A stretch of DNA of 64,000 nt from Mucilaginibacter jinjuensis (GCF_028596025.1 NZ_CP117167.1:4836001-4900000), one strand, 5' to 3'; numbered from the stretch's first letter, positions 47,426 through 57,056 are shown. Numbers and translations are program-made. Notes: generated by a model from the sequence alone, not told the origin.

Positions 47426-47626
47426 ATGGATGGAAAAACCAGAAGCGATATTTACCCCGGCCTGGAGGTTGATATTATATTGAAGAAAGACCAGCGCACC
47501 GGCGCGCGTACCCGCGGTTTTGTTGATAGGTTATTAACCAGCGCACCTTACCACTCGCGCGGCATTAAAGTGCGTTTGGAAGACGGACAGGTTGGCCGGG
47601 TAATTGAGATATTTGAGGAAGACTAA
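47426..47626 (+). CDS. YwbE-family small protein (DUF2196)
   Basis: A 66-residue protein of the YwbE/DUF2196 family: PGLEVDIILKKDQRTGARTR, GFVDRLLTSAPYHSRGIKVR and LEDGQVGRVIEI cover nearly the whole family consensus. The function is not known; the compact beta fold and basic patch suggest nucleic-acid binding. It is followed 30 bases later by the DUF1345 gene on the same strand. Confidence 0.88.
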   Translation: MDGKTRSDIYPGLEVDIILKKDQRTGARTRGFVDRLLTSAPYHSRGIKVRLEDGQVGRVIEIFEED

Positions 47627-47656
47627 ATTGCTGATATAAACAGTACTTTTAACCCA

Positions 47657-48346
47657 ATGAGTAACACACCAATACCCCGAAAAAAAATACTTGCCCTGGA
47701 TACCCACTACCGCGTATACATATCGCTAATAATTGCGGCCATTGTATGTTTTAGCGTGCTGCATACGGTATCGGCATCAACAGCCATATTATTAACCTGG
47801 ATGACTTTTGCCACCTCTGCCATCGTGATGGACTGGATTATCATCCTCACGGCACATCCACGCGATTTTAAAAAGATTGCCGTACTCGAAGACTCGAGCC
47901 GGACGATGATCTTCATCGTAGTGATCGGCGCATCGATAGTGAGTTTATTTGCCATAATATTTCTGCTGAAGATGACCAAGGGCGCATCGCGCGAGGATAT
48001 TAATGCGCATATATTTTTGGTGATAGCCTCGGTGATAACCTCATGGGTATTGGTACACACGCTGTTTACGCTACGCTATGCACACATGTATTACGATACA
48101 GATGATGATGAAGGCAATGCCAAGCCAATGGGCGGCCTCGAATTCCCAAAAGAAGAAAACCCGGATTACCTCGATTTTGTATATTTTGCCTTTGTAATCG
48201 GCATGACCTTCCAGGTATCGGATGTGGAAATTTCTGACAGGCAGATCCGCAGATTAGCCTGGGTGCATGGTATGATCTCTTTTGCTTTTAATACGGCAAT
48301 TGTAGCACTGAGTATTAACGTGATTTCGGGATTGGTGGGTGCGTAA
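47657..48346 (+). CDS. DUF1345-family membrane protein
   Basis: A 229-residue inner-membrane protein with about five hydrophobic helices. The DUF1345 hallmarks are present: LVHTLFTLRYAHMYY in the middle and YLDFVYFAFVIGMTFQVSDV near the end. Function unknown. Probably in one transcript with the YwbE-type gene. Confidence 0.86.
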   Translation: MSNTPIPRKKILALDTHYRVYISLIIAAIVCFSVLHTVSASTAILLTWMTFATSAIVMDWIIILTAHPRDFKKIAVLEDSSRTMIFIVVIGASIVSLFAIIFLLKMTKGASREDINAHIFLVIASVITSWVLVHTLFTLRYAHMYYDTDDDEGNAKPMGGLEFPKEENPDYLDFVYFAFVIGMTFQVSDVEISDRQIRRLAWVHGMISFAFNTAIVALSINVISGLVGA

Positions 48347-48409
48347 AAGCCTCCCAATCTTCCACGAGAGTGAGGGCTTTTAAATAATAGTTTAAGAACA
48401 CACCCCTAA

Positions 48410-48425
48410 CCCCTCTCGAGAGGGG
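48410..48425. repeat. 16-bp perfect palindrome CCCCTCTCGAGAGGGG
   Basis: Lies in the gap before the HAD gene within CACCCCTAACCCCTC. Similar CCCCTAACCCC/GGGG sequences occur at about 8468-8493, 32514 and 50627, suggesting another small dispersed element. Confidence 0.6.
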
Positions 48426-48443
48426 AATTAGAAAATAAGAAAA

Positions 48444-49079
48444 ATGCAAAAACCAGATAGTTTAATATTTGACATGGACGGAACCCTTTGGGATGCCGTT
48501 GATACTTACGCCCAATCTTGGAACAACGTTTTCAAAGAAATGGGAATTGATATTGTTGTGGAACGCGACAACCTGGCCCGGATGGTGGGCTGGGAAGGCA
48601 AAAAAGTGATCAAAGAAATTATGCCCGACTTTGATGATGAAAAACGCCAGCAGATTTATGCTACGGTTAATGCAGGTCGCCATAGTTTAATTGCCGAAAT
48701 GGGTGGTACTTTGTACGATGGTGTGCGCGAAGGTTTGCAGGCACTGGCCACCAAATACGATCTGTTTATTTTGAGCAATTGTGCCAAAGGCATCATCCGC
48801 TCATTTATTGACTGGGCCGGGATTGATGAACATATTAAAGATGAGTTTGCCTACGGTGTAAACTACATGCCCAAAAACCATAACATTAAATTACTGGCCG
48901 AAAAGCACGGGTTAAAAAGCCCGGTTTATATTGGCGATACCCTGGGTGATGGTGAGCAGAGCCGCATTGCCGGGATTCCGTTCGTTTTTGTAAGCTACGG
49001 TTTTGGCGAAACCGATGATTATGATTTGAAGTTTGATAACTTCAGGGATTTGACGGATTATTTTATGGGGTTGGAATAG
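48444..49079 (+). CDS. HAD-superfamily hydrolase (phosphoglycolate phosphatase-like)
   Basis: A 211-residue phosphatase with all four HAD motifs: FDMDGTLWD (nucleophile Asp10 and acid/base Asp12), LSNCAKG, a Lys in MPKNHN, and IGDTLGDGEQSRIAG. The helical cap inserted after motif I suggests a small phosphate ester substrate. It ends before a structured repeat and a shared terminator. Confidence 0.9.
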   Translation: MQKPDSLIFDMDGTLWDAVDTYAQSWNNVFKEMGIDIVVERDNLARMVGWEGKKVIKEIMPDFDDEKRQQIYATVNAGRHSLIAEMGGTLYDGVREGLQALATKYDLFILSNCAKGIIRSFIDWAGIDEHIKDEFAYGVNYMPKNHNIKLLAEKHGLKSPVYIGDTLGDGEQSRIAGIPFVFVSYGFGETDDYDLKFDNFRDLTDYFMGLE

Positions 49080-49091
49080 AAACCAACGGAT

Positions 49092-49203
49092 GCTGTCGCA
49101 AGTTTAGCGTAGCGTAACTTGTGACCTTTCTGTTGTAAGCTTTCAGCTTACGTAAGGTGAAACCTTACAGCAGTATTACCACAGGTTAAAAACCTGCGGC
49201 AGC
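49092..49203. repeat. Multi-hairpin intergenic element
   Basis: Outer arms GCTGTCGCA (49092-49100) and TGCGGCAGC (49195-49203) nearly match. Inside are, in order, GTCGCAAGTT/AACTTGTGAC, GTAAGCT-TTC-AGCTTAC, GTAAGGT-GAA-ACCTTAC and CAGGTT-AAA-AACCTG. The second and third hairpins are also enclosed by CTGTTGTAAG/CTTACAGCAG. The DNA or RNA could fold into a branched structure. No gene is present. Confidence 0.7.
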
Positions 49204-49217
49204 AAAAAGGTTAAAAT

Positions 49218-49249
49218 AAAAATGCCCTTGGTTTTCCAAGGGCATTTTT
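49218..49249. terminator. Bidirectional terminator between HAD gene and argH
   Basis: Perfect 14-bp stem AAAAATGCCCTTGG / CCAAGGGCATTTTT with a TTTT loop between convergent genes. Confidence 0.93.
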
Positions 49250-49264
49250 ATTTCAGGAAGAATT

Positions 49265-50599
49265 TTATTTTGTCAGCTCGCTAATTGCCTGCTCTATTTT
49301 ATCAAAACCAAAATTCTCCAACATCTTATCCATATTAGCAACAATATGCTCATTGCCTAAGTTACCGATGCTGCCCTCATGGGTGTGGTTAACTTCCTTA
49401 GCCGGGTTAAAATCCCCTTTCTCAATCGCCATACCTACTTGTTTGTAAGCATCGCGGAAAGGTGTGCCGCTTAATACCAAACGGTTCACTTCTTCTACAC
49501 TGAACAGGTAGGTATATTTAGGATCATTTAAAATATCAGTTTTTACAGTGATATGTTGCAGCATAAAAGTTGCCATTTGCAGGCATTGTTTCAGCTCGGC
49601 AAAGGCCGGGAATAGCAACTCTTTCAACAATTGCATTTCGCGGTGATAGCCCGATGGCAGGTTGGTGGTCATCATGGCAACGTCGTTTGGCAGGGCTTGT
49701 AAACGGTTGCAACGGCCGCGCATAATTTCCCAAACATCGGGGTTCTTTTTGTGCGGCATAATGCTCGAGCCTGTTGTCAGGTTTTCAGGGTAGCTGATAA
49801 AGGCAAAGTTCTGGCTCAAATATAAAGCCTGATCCATCGCCATACGGCCTAATGTTGCAGCAATAGCAGATAATGCCTGTGCAATAATTCTTTCGGTTTT
49901 ACCACGCCCCATTTGGGCGTAAACTACGTTATAGTTCAGGTCATCAAAACCCAATAACTGGGTAGTCATGGTACGGTTTAACGGGAACGACGAGCCATAA
50001 CCGGCAGCCGAACCCAGCGGGTTTTTATTGGTGATATTCCATGCAGCACGAACCAGTTCCAAATCATCGGTCAGGCTTTCGGCATAAGCGCCAAACCACA
50101 GGCCGAATGATGATGGCATGGCCACCTGTAAGTGGGTATAGCCGGGTAATAAAACATCTTTATGTTTTTCACTCAGTTCAATTAGCTGGCGAAACAGCGT
50201 ATTGGTTTCTTCAACCACCTGTTGTAATTCGCTGCGGAAAAAGAGTTTTAAATCAACCAAAACCTGGTCGTTACGCGAGCGGCCGCTGTGGATCTTTTTG
50301 CCGGCCTCACCAATGCGGCGGGTTAGTAATAGTTCAATCTGCGAGTGCACATCTTCAACATCGGCTTCTATGGCAAAATTACCCGCTTCAATTTCGCGGT
50401 AAATTGCTTTCAGTTCTTTCTGGATCACGTCCAGATCTTCGCTGCTCAGCAAATCGATAGTTTCCAGCATTTTGGTATGCGCCAGCGATCCCAGCACATC
50501 AAAAGCTGCCATTTGATTATCCAGCTCGCGGTCTTTACCCACCGTAAACTGATCTACCAATTGATTACTATCCGTTTCTTTTTGCCATAGTTTGCTCAT
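49265..50599 (-). CDS. argH: Argininosuccinate lyase
   Basis: A 444-residue enzyme of the fumarase/aspartase superfamily, which splits argininosuccinate into arginine and fumarate. Signatures are SGRSRNDQ at 105-112, GYTHLQVAMP from 153, and the family loop GSSIMPHKKNP at 277-287 with the catalytic Ser. Length is close to the usual 450-460. It stands alone on its strand between a terminator and repeats rather than in an arg operon. Confidence 0.97.
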   Translation of the reverse strand: MSKLWQKETDSNQLVDQFTVGKDRELDNQMAAFDVLGSLAHTKMLETIDLLSSEDLDVIQKELKAIYREIEAGNFAIEADVEDVHSQIELLLTRRIGEAGKKIHSGRSRNDQVLVDLKLFFRSELQQVVEETNTLFRQLIELSEKHKDVLLPGYTHLQVAMPSSFGLWFGAYAESLTDDLELVRAAWNITNKNPLGSAAGYGSSFPLNRTMTTQLLGFDDLNYNVVYAQMGRGKTERIIAQALSAIAATLGRMAMDQALYLSQNFAFISYPENLTTGSSIMPHKKNPDVWEIMRGRCNRLQALPNDVAMMTTNLPSGYHREMQLLKELLFPAFAELKQCLQMATFMLQHITVKTDILNDPKYTYLFSVEEVNRLVLSGTPFRDAYKQVGMAIEKGDFNPAKEVNHTHEGSIGNLGNEHIVANMDKMLENFGFDKIEQAISELTK

Positions 50600-50698
50600 G
50601 CTGCAAAGATGTAGAAAAAAATAATGCCCCCCAACCCCCTAAAGGGGGAGAAAGAGAATCAGGAATCGAGAGGCAGGAATCGGGACTATTCCAAATTT

Positions 50699-50791
50699 GT
50701 CATTGCCGGGAGGAACGACGTGGCAATCTCGTAGCCATACAGATCGAATAAGTATTGGCGACGAGATTGCCACGCTGTCGCTCGCAATGAC
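50699..50791. repeat. Palindromic repeat, GTCATTGC type
   Basis: Ends GTCATTGCC and CGCAATGAC, with AATTT / AAATT extensions; inner arms GTGGCAATCTCGT and ACGAGATTGCCAC. Together with a CCCCCTAAAGGGGG hairpin (50633-50650) and an AGGAATCGAGAGGCAGGAA run it fills the argH-DUF72 gap. Confidence 0.78.
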
Positions 50792-50813
50792 AAATTGGAT
50801 AGTATGCTTATAA

Positions 50814-51737
50814 TTAAAACAGTCCACCCTGTGTAGGAGGCGGGGGCAAAAACTTAGGCCTCATAATATCTAATCCCAGCGCCTTATTTATTTCTTTCAC
50901 GGTATAATCAGCCAACTCGGGCGAGTACCGCTCATCGTGCTGGTGCATAAAAAACCAGAGCGATTGTAAACCTTCATCAGTCCATTTTTTGATTCGTGCA
51001 ACCCAGTCGTCAATCCGTCTGTAATCTGTAGCGTCGAGGCTGTTGCCCACGAAGCGGATAAAGGCATGCGGCGTGGGCAAATTCATGTGTACACAATCTC
51101 GTCGGCCGGATGCATCGGTAATTACCGCACCCATATTCAGGTCGTGCAGTAGCTTGAAGATATCATTTTCTTTACCCGCAGTGTTAAACCATTCTTTATG
51201 GCGCACTTCTACAAAGACCGGCACATCATGTGGCAGATGCTCCAGATATGCTTTTAATTCGGGGTAACTTTTGGGTGCAAAATTATCGCTCAGCTGCAAA
51301 AACAGCGGGCCCAGTTTATCGCCGAAAGCCATGATACCGTTATAAAACTGCGTGGTAATTTCTTCCGCATTTTTTAGCCTACGAATGTGGCTGATGCTTT
51401 GCGAAAACTTAGGGCAAAACTTAAAACCGGGGTTTGGTTTTGCTTTATCTGCCCACTTGGCAATGGTATCGGGGCCGTAGGTTTGATAAAAAGTTGCATT
51501 TAATTCTATCGAATCAAAATGCTTAACATACTCATCTAAAAAATTGGCGTCTTTAGTTTTTGGGGGATAGATTTGCCCTACCCATTCCTTACGCCCCCAT
51601 TTGGCGCAGCCCACATGTGCTTCGAGTTTACCCGTACCTTTTGCGGCTGTCAACACACTGGCTGTCAAAGCCGTATCAGGCGGTAAAGTAAAGTCTATAT
51701 CCTTTAATATTGAGGGGTCAACGCGGCCAAATTCCAT
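50814..51737 (-). CDS. DUF72-family protein
   Basis: A 307-residue TIM-barrel-like protein of DUF72. Conserved blocks are VGCAKWGRKEWVGQIYPP, FDSIELNATFYQTYGP, FKFCPKFSQSISH and HIRRL; the acidic/His pattern suggests a metal-binding barrel of unknown reaction. The first 40 residues are less conserved, but no better downstream start was found. It lies upstream of argH on the same strand, but with repeats between them. Confidence 0.87.
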   Translation of the reverse strand: MEFGRVDPSILKDIDFTLPPDTALTASVLTAAKGTGKLEAHVGCAKWGRKEWVGQIYPPKTKDANFLDEYVKHFDSIELNATFYQTYGPDTIAKWADKAKPNPGFKFCPKFSQSISHIRRLKNAEEITTQFYNGIMAFGDKLGPLFLQLSDNFAPKSYPELKAYLEHLPHDVPVFVEVRHKEWFNTAGKENDIFKLLHDLNMGAVITDASGRRDCVHMNLPTPHAFIRFVGNSLDATDYRRIDDWVARIKKWTDEGLQSLWFFMHQHDERYSPELADYTVKEINKALGLDIMRPKFLPPPPTQGGLF

Positions 51738-51923
51738 AAAATATTTTTTGTTGAAGATAGGTTTTTACCGGTAAATCTGCGGCGATTTTGCCAGGTATAA
51801 AACTCAACCGTAGATTATCATTTTTTGTTTTTTTTCAATTTTCTTCATTCAGGCTGTCACGGGGCGGTTTTTCTTGCGTCTCTTAATTCGAATTAGCAAA
51901 ACAACTTCTAAGCATCCACTTAT

Positions 51924-54359
51924 ATGAGACACATTTTACTCGTACTGATATTGCTATGCCTGGTCACGACAGTGCATGCACAAACTACCGCCGCCAAAGG
52001 CCTCGGTATTATCAAAGGAACCATTATAGATTCGGCCAAAAATGCGCCACTCGGTTATGCCACCATAGCAGTTGTTGATGCCGAAACCAAACAACCTGTT
52101 AAGAGTACTTTATCTAAAGATAACGGTTCGTTTGAGTTAAGCGGATTGGCATTGAAGTCATACCAACTCAATGTGATCTCGGTAGGTTATCAAACCAAAA
52201 GCATTGCTGTTAATACTTTGAAAGAAGGCGCGGCTACTGCTAATGTAGACAAGATCATCCTCGCACCATCGAGCTCACAATTGAACGAGGTTAAGGTAAC
52301 GGCAGCCAAACCACTGGTTAAACAAGAGATTGACCGCGTAAGCTACGATGTACAAGCCGACCCCGACAGCAAAGCCCAAACTGCCATGGATATGCTACGC
52401 AAGGTACCACTGATCTCTGTTGATGGCGACGATAACATTCAGCTACAGGGAAGTGGTAGTTATAAGATTTTCATTAACGGTAAACCATCGCAAATGCTGG
52501 CCAATAACCCCAAAGATATTTTGAAGGCCATGCCTGCGGCCAACATTCTAAAAATTGAAGTGATTACCACCCCTCCTGCCAAGTACGATGCCGAAGGCCT
52601 GGCGGGGATCATTAACATCATCACCAGCAAAACTGCTGATGATGGCTACAATGGCAGCGTTACCGCCCGTTACAATCTTCCCTGGGGGCCAAACCTTAAC
52701 CTTACCGGCACTGCTAAACAGGGCAAGTTTGGGGTCTCGGGCTATGTGGGTGGCGGCGACCGGATAGCGGTTACTACCAACTCTTTAAACGAAAGACAGA
52801 CTTACGCGCCGGTTTCTGACTTTTTACAAACAGGTAGCCGCCAAAACAAGGGTAAGTATGTTTACAGCTCGGTTGAACTAAGTTATGAAATTGATACGCT
52901 GAACCTTTTAACAGGTTCTGTAGAATATGATAAAGGCCGATTCGACCAATTTCAGGATCAACCAACCCAATTCACGAGTGCAGATCCAGGTACACTGCCA
53001 CAATCGTATCGCTTATTAAATAATGGTGGTTATGGCTGGGACGAGACTGATTTAGGTTTAAATTATCAGCTGGGCTTTAAGCGCGATAAAAAACAATTGT
53101 TAACGGCATCGTACCAGTATACCTATTTCTCGAACGAGAACCACAGTGATATTTCTACCGTCGACCGGGTGAATTATAACAGCCCAGATAATAACCAGCA
53201 AAATAATGCAGGTACCAGGCAGCATACCCTGCAGCTCGATTATGTGCACCCACTTAAACAATTAACGATTGAGGCCGGTGCGAAAGCCATCTTCAGAAAT
53301 AACTTTAGTAATTCTGAGGTAGAAAATCTCACCAACGTTAACGGCCAGAATGTTTTTGTGACAGACCCTACCCTGAGCAATGATTTTAATTACCATCAAA
53401 ACGTATATAGCCTGTATAACTCGTACACTTACAAAGCCGGAAACTGGACATGGAAAGGTGGTGTGCGCATGGAACACACCCATGTTGATGCCAACTTTTT
53501 TACAGATGGAAGCTCATTAAACAGGGATTACACCAATGTAATACCATCGCTATCTATCATGCGCAACTTCAGCAAAAATCAGAGTTTAACTTTTGGGTTC
53601 ACTAATCGTTTGGAGCGCCCGGGCATCTGGCAGCTGAATCCGTTTGTTGATCGATCTAACCCGCAGATCATCAATACCGGTAACCCTGATTTACATGCTG
53701 TATTGAGCCATTTGTTTGAACTTACCTACAATAAATCCGGCATAGGTAACATCAGCGCCAAATTGAGTTATATGTATACCAACAATAGCATAGTTAGCGT
53801 AACCAAATTAATATCTGATACCCTGAGCGAAACAACTTATGATAACGTGGGGAAATATAAAACAGCCCGTTTTAATTTGAATGGCAGTTACCCGATCACT
53901 AAACAACTGAACGCCAGTTTAAATACCGCCTTGTTTTATGTATGGATAAAAGGAACCTACAATGGCGAGTTTTATAGCAATAAAGGCCCACGCACCAACA
54001 CCAATGCAAGTGTTACTTACAAACCGGGCGATGATTGGACAATAGGTGCAAACTATGGCTATAACAGCCACTTAATATGGCTCCAGGGAGGTTCTAATCA
54101 TTACATGTATTCGTCGTTAAGCCTAAGCAAGGTTATCCTCAACAAAAAACTGACGATTACCGGGGTGGTTAATAACCCAACCCAAAAACTGTATACATAT
54201 ACACAGTTTACCTCAACGCCAGATTTTTACCAGGCTAATACCCAATATCAAATTTATCGCACCTTCAACTTCAGCCTTAACTATAAGTTCGGCAAGCTAA
54301 GCAGCGACATCAAGAAAAATCAGCGGAGCATTAATAATGATGATGTGAGTAAGCAATAG
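51924..54359 (+). CDS. TonB-dependent receptor, outer-membrane beta-barrel family
   Basis: An 811-residue outer-membrane protein. A signal peptide (cut after VHAQ) is followed by a carboxypeptidase-like regulatory domain (IKGTIIDSAKNAPLGYATIA), a plug-like region (MDMLRKVPLISVDGDDNIQL, then IFINGKPSQML) and a beta-barrel of the OMP_b-brl_3 type. It is shorter than SusC proteins and has no SusD partner, so it is not a glycan PUL gene. The ligand is unknown. Confidence 0.9.
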   Translation: MRHILLVLILLCLVTTVHAQTTAAKGLGIIKGTIIDSAKNAPLGYATIAVVDAETKQPVKSTLSKDNGSFELSGLALKSYQLNVISVGYQTKSIAVNTLKEGAATANVDKIILAPSSSQLNEVKVTAAKPLVKQEIDRVSYDVQADPDSKAQTAMDMLRKVPLISVDGDDNIQLQGSGSYKIFINGKPSQMLANNPKDILKAMPAANILKIEVITTPPAKYDAEGLAGIINIITSKTADDGYNGSVTARYNLPWGPNLNLTGTAKQGKFGVSGYVGGGDRIAVTTNSLNERQTYAPVSDFLQTGSRQNKGKYVYSSVELSYEIDTLNLLTGSVEYDKGRFDQFQDQPTQFTSADPGTLPQSYRLLNNGGYGWDETDLGLNYQLGFKRDKKQLLTASYQYTYFSNENHSDISTVDRVNYNSPDNNQQNNAGTRQHTLQLDYVHPLKQLTIEAGAKAIFRNNFSNSEVENLTNVNGQNVFVTDPTLSNDFNYHQNVYSLYNSYTYKAGNWTWKGGVRMEHTHVDANFFTDGSSLNRDYTNVIPSLSIMRNFSKNQSLTFGFTNRLERPGIWQLNPFVDRSNPQIINTGNPDLHAVLSHLFELTYNKSGIGNISAKLSYMYTNNSIVSVTKLISDTLSETTYDNVGKYKTARFNLNGSYPITKQLNASLNTALFYVWIKGTYNGEFYSNKGPRTNTNASVTYKPGDDWTIGANYGYNSHLIWLQGGSNHYMYSSLSLSKVILNKKLTITGVVNNPTQKLYTYTQFTSTPDFYQANTQYQIYRTFNFSLNYKFGKLSSDIKKNQRSINNDDVSKQ

Positions 54360-54363
54360 ATTT

Positions 54364-54441
54364 AATTCAAAATTAAAAAGTCAAAATTAAAAAGTCAAAA
54401 TCCTTTCAACTTCCGTTTTTGAATTTTGACTTTTTAATTTT
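54364..54441. repeat. AT-rich direct and inverted repeat between convergent genes
   Basis: AAAATTAAAAAGTCAAAA occurs twice in tandem (54369-54386 and 54383-54400). Its exact inverse, TTTTGACTTTTTAATTTT, lies at 54424-54441. The hairpin can form in two registers and may serve as a bidirectional terminator for the receptor and epimerase genes. Confidence 0.7.
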
Positions 54442-54455
54442 TACTTCAAAAAGAA

Positions 54456-55640
54456 TTATTTTCTCTCAAACTGGTACAGCGTAACGCTCTTAAATACTTT
54501 TCCGGGCTCTAACAAGGTTGGCGGGAAAGCTGGTTGGTTTGGTGAATCAGGATAATGTTGGGTCTCTAAGCAAAATGCGGTTCGGTAGGCATCCGGCTGG
54601 TCGCCTTTCATTTTAAAATCACCTTTCATAAAGTTACCGGTGTAAAACTGGATGCCGGGCTGAGTTGTAAACACCTTCATGATTAAGCCGGACTGGTCGC
54701 CAATTACAGTAACAACCGGTACCTGGGTATTAGGATGATTCAGCACGTAGTTATGATCATAACCGTGGCCAAATTTAATCTGCTCGTTATCATCATTAAT
54801 ACGGTCGCCAATTGGCAGCGGTGCGCGAAAATCAAACGGGGTTCCTTTAACGCTCGCCACTTTTCCAACCGGGATCAGGTCTTTATTAACCGGGGTGTAC
54901 TCATCAGCATTAATCTGCATAATATGTTTCAGTATCGTGCCGCTGCCTGCGCCGTTCAGGTTAAAGTAAGCGTGGTTAGTTAGGTTAATAAAGGTTGGTT
55001 TATCGGTTTTGGCTTCGTAATTAATTTCGAGGCTGTTGTACCGGGTAACAGTATAAGTAACTTTAACATCCAGGTTGCCGGGGAAACCTTCTTCCATATC
55101 AGCCGAGTGATAGGTTAGCTCCAAAGTATGCTCATTAGGCTGCACAGCATCCCAAACTTTGGAGTCGAAACCCACTTTACCGCCATGCAGTGTATTGGGG
55201 GCGTTATTAATAAACAAGCTATATTCTTTACCATCCAGTTTAAATTTACCGTTGGCAATCCGGTTCCCATAACGTCCAATCAATGCCCCATAGTAGTTGC
55301 TTGATGATTGCTGGTAGCCTTTCAGGTTATCAAACCCGGCTATCACATCAACCATTTTGCCGTTTGCGCTTTTTACCAGCAGGCTTACTACACGGCCGCC
55401 ATAATTGGTAATAGCCGCCTGCATACCGTTTTTGCCCTTTAAATAAAATAATTTAACCTGTTTGCCATCAATAGCTTGTTCGAAACCGGTGGTCGCCGGC
55501 AACAATTTGCTTGTGGCAATAGTGTCAGTATCAGTCATTGTTGTGTTAGTTTTTGGTTTATTGGAATTGCAGGATGCTAAAATACCGGCCGAAACAGCCA
55601 GCATTGCTATGTATCTTATTTTCAGGCTTAATAATTGCAT
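54456..55640 (-). CDS. Secreted aldose 1-epimerase (galactose mutarotase), lipoprotein
   Basis: A 394-residue GalM-family enzyme that interconverts sugar anomers. A lipobox (GILASC, Cys24) puts it outside the cytoplasm. Family motifs are ALIGRYGNRIANGKF, NNAPNTLHGG, FINLTNHAYFNL (catalytic His) and LETQHYPDSPNQPAF (catalytic Glu). It has its own unit between the outer-membrane receptor and the next divergent gene. Export of mutarotases is common in Bacteroidota. Confidence 0.93.
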   Translation of the reverse strand: MQLLSLKIRYIAMLAVSAGILASCNSNKPKTNTTMTDTDTIATSKLLPATTGFEQAIDGKQVKLFYLKGKNGMQAAITNYGGRVVSLLVKSANGKMVDVIAGFDNLKGYQQSSSNYYGALIGRYGNRIANGKFKLDGKEYSLFINNAPNTLHGGKVGFDSKVWDAVQPNEHTLELTYHSADMEEGFPGNLDVKVTYTVTRYNSLEINYEAKTDKPTFINLTNHAYFNLNGAGSGTILKHIMQINADEYTPVNKDLIPVGKVASVKGTPFDFRAPLPIGDRINDDNEQIKFGHGYDHNYVLNHPNTQVPVVTVIGDQSGLIMKVFTTQPGIQFYTGNFMKGDFKMKGDQPDAYRTAFCLETQHYPDSPNQPAFPPTLLEPGKVFKSVTLYQFERK

Positions 55641-55793
55641 ATAGGTATGATGATTAAAATGATGAAACTATCAGTTTTGATTTTAGTTTCCTAAGTTTTG
55701 TAAAATATTAAGATACCGTTTAAAGTTAGCACACATTTGTTATCAAATTAGCAATAAATACAAATGCTTAATAGAAACTTCATACTGTATGCT

Positions 55794-55801
55794 TATTTTT
55801 G
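55794..55801 (+). promoter_or_regulatory. Promoter of the secreted propeller-like gene, -7 element
   Basis: TATTTTTG matches TAnnTTTG, 15 bases before the ATG at 55817. Confidence 0.5.
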
Positions 55802-55816
55802 GCCGTTAAATATAAA

Positions 55817-56728
55817 ATGACTCAGAAAAGGATTAAAAAGCGAAGAATTGCACTGGTACTCATTGTTATCACCATGTTTTTTGCTGCCTATGCGCGTCAT
55901 AAGCTTAATCAGCCTGTTACTACCGGTCGTTTAGAAAACAAGCAGATGGATGAGATTTCGGGTATTGCTGCCTCTGCCGTTAATCCTGATGTTTTCTATG
56001 TTCATAATGATAGCGGTGATACCAGCCGTTTTTTTGCCATTAATGCCGAAGGCAAACTCAAAGCCACTTATTATTTTAAAGGGACGGCACAAACCCGTTT
56101 TGGCGTTACCGATTGTGAGGATATTGCCGTTGGCCCCGGCCCTGTTAAAAACAAAAGCTACATTTATTTGGGCGATATAGGTGATAACGGAGGCAATCAT
56201 CAAAACATTGCAATTTACCGCTTTAATGAACCTGTGTTATCGGCAAAAGATAGCGTAGGTAACCTTAAAAGTTCTGTATTATATCTCAAATATCCTGATG
56301 GCCCGCGTGATGCCGAAACCCTAATGGTTGACCCTGTTGAGAAGCTGTTCTACATCGTATCTAAACGCCAGGACTCGGTAGCTGTTTACACTACCCCACT
56401 TAAATTTAACGATGGCGATACCGTTACCCTTACCCGCCAGTGCAAACTGCATTTTAAAGGATTGCCATTAATGAGATGGATCACAGCCGGAGATATTTCG
56501 GCCGATGGCAGCCAGATATTATTGAAAAGCTATTCTACCGTTTATTACTGGAAGCGTGAAACCGGCGAACCCGCCTGGAAAGCCATGCAGCGCAAACCCC
56601 AGGAACTGCCTTACGAGCAGGAACACCAGGGCGAAGCGATTGGCTTTACGCATGATGGCAAAGCATACCTTACCACAAGTGAGGGCGTATATGCACCTAT
56701 CTATAAGTATTTCCTGCCGGGGAGTTAA
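55817..56728 (+). CDS. Exported beta-propeller-like protein, function unknown
   Basis: A 303-residue protein with a basic start and one membrane-spanning signal (IALVLIVITMFFAAYA), so anchored or secreted. The body has strand-rich repeats with DEISGIAASAVNPDVFYVHN, DCEDIAVGPGP and GPRDAETLMVDP, similar in feel to SdiA-regulated or esterase-like propellers. Start 55817 (ATG) is favoured over the TTG at 55799 by the promoter position. It ends directly against the stop of a convergent small gene. Confidence 0.75.
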   Translation: MTQKRIKKRRIALVLIVITMFFAAYARHKLNQPVTTGRLENKQMDEISGIAASAVNPDVFYVHNDSGDTSRFFAINAEGKLKATYYFKGTAQTRFGVTDCEDIAVGPGPVKNKSYIYLGDIGDNGGNHQNIAIYRFNEPVLSAKDSVGNLKSSVLYLKYPDGPRDAETLMVDPVEKLFYIVSKRQDSVAVYTTPLKFNDGDTVTLTRQCKLHFKGLPLMRWITAGDISADGSQILLKSYSTVYYWKRETGEPAWKAMQRKPQELPYEQEHQGEAIGFTHDGKAYLTTSEGVYAPIYKYFLPGS

Positions 56729-56926
56729 CTATTCTGCCTTCTCGCTAATTTCTTCCCAATAAACGGTTTCCATAAAAACGCCATTATCAGAGGCCACCTT
56801 ATCGCGAATTTTCTCCAGCTCCTGTTTTAGCTTAGCGGGTTCGGTTATGTCGGTAACAGAATGATAGTAGATCGTATTACCTGTTTTACTGTTTATATAT
56901 TTAAAATGCCTTGTGTTTGTTGCCAT
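56729..56926 (-). CDS. Small hypothetical protein, 65 aa
   Basis: Not recognised. Begins MATNTRHFKYINSKTGNTIY and ends with an acidic helix (VYWEEISEKAE). It is soluble, with balanced composition, unlike chance frames. Its stop codon abuts that of the convergent propeller-like gene. Confidence 0.55.
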   Translation of the reverse strand: MATNTRHFKYINSKTGNTIYYHSVTDITEPAKLKQELEKIRDKVASDNGVFMETVYWEEISEKAE

Positions 56927-57056
56927 TGTTAGCTACCGTTAATATACTAATCATATAATACGTTAACAGGCTGTTTTGTTGAGGTTAAATGTTTGATTAT
57001 ATTTTTATATCCATTTTTTTACGTTTAGATTAGTGAATATTAAAAACCTACAAAAC

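Noticed and set aside
49092..49203. tRNA or tRNA-like gene
   Set aside because: There are several hairpins, but no anticodon arm geometry, T-loop consensus or CCA end.
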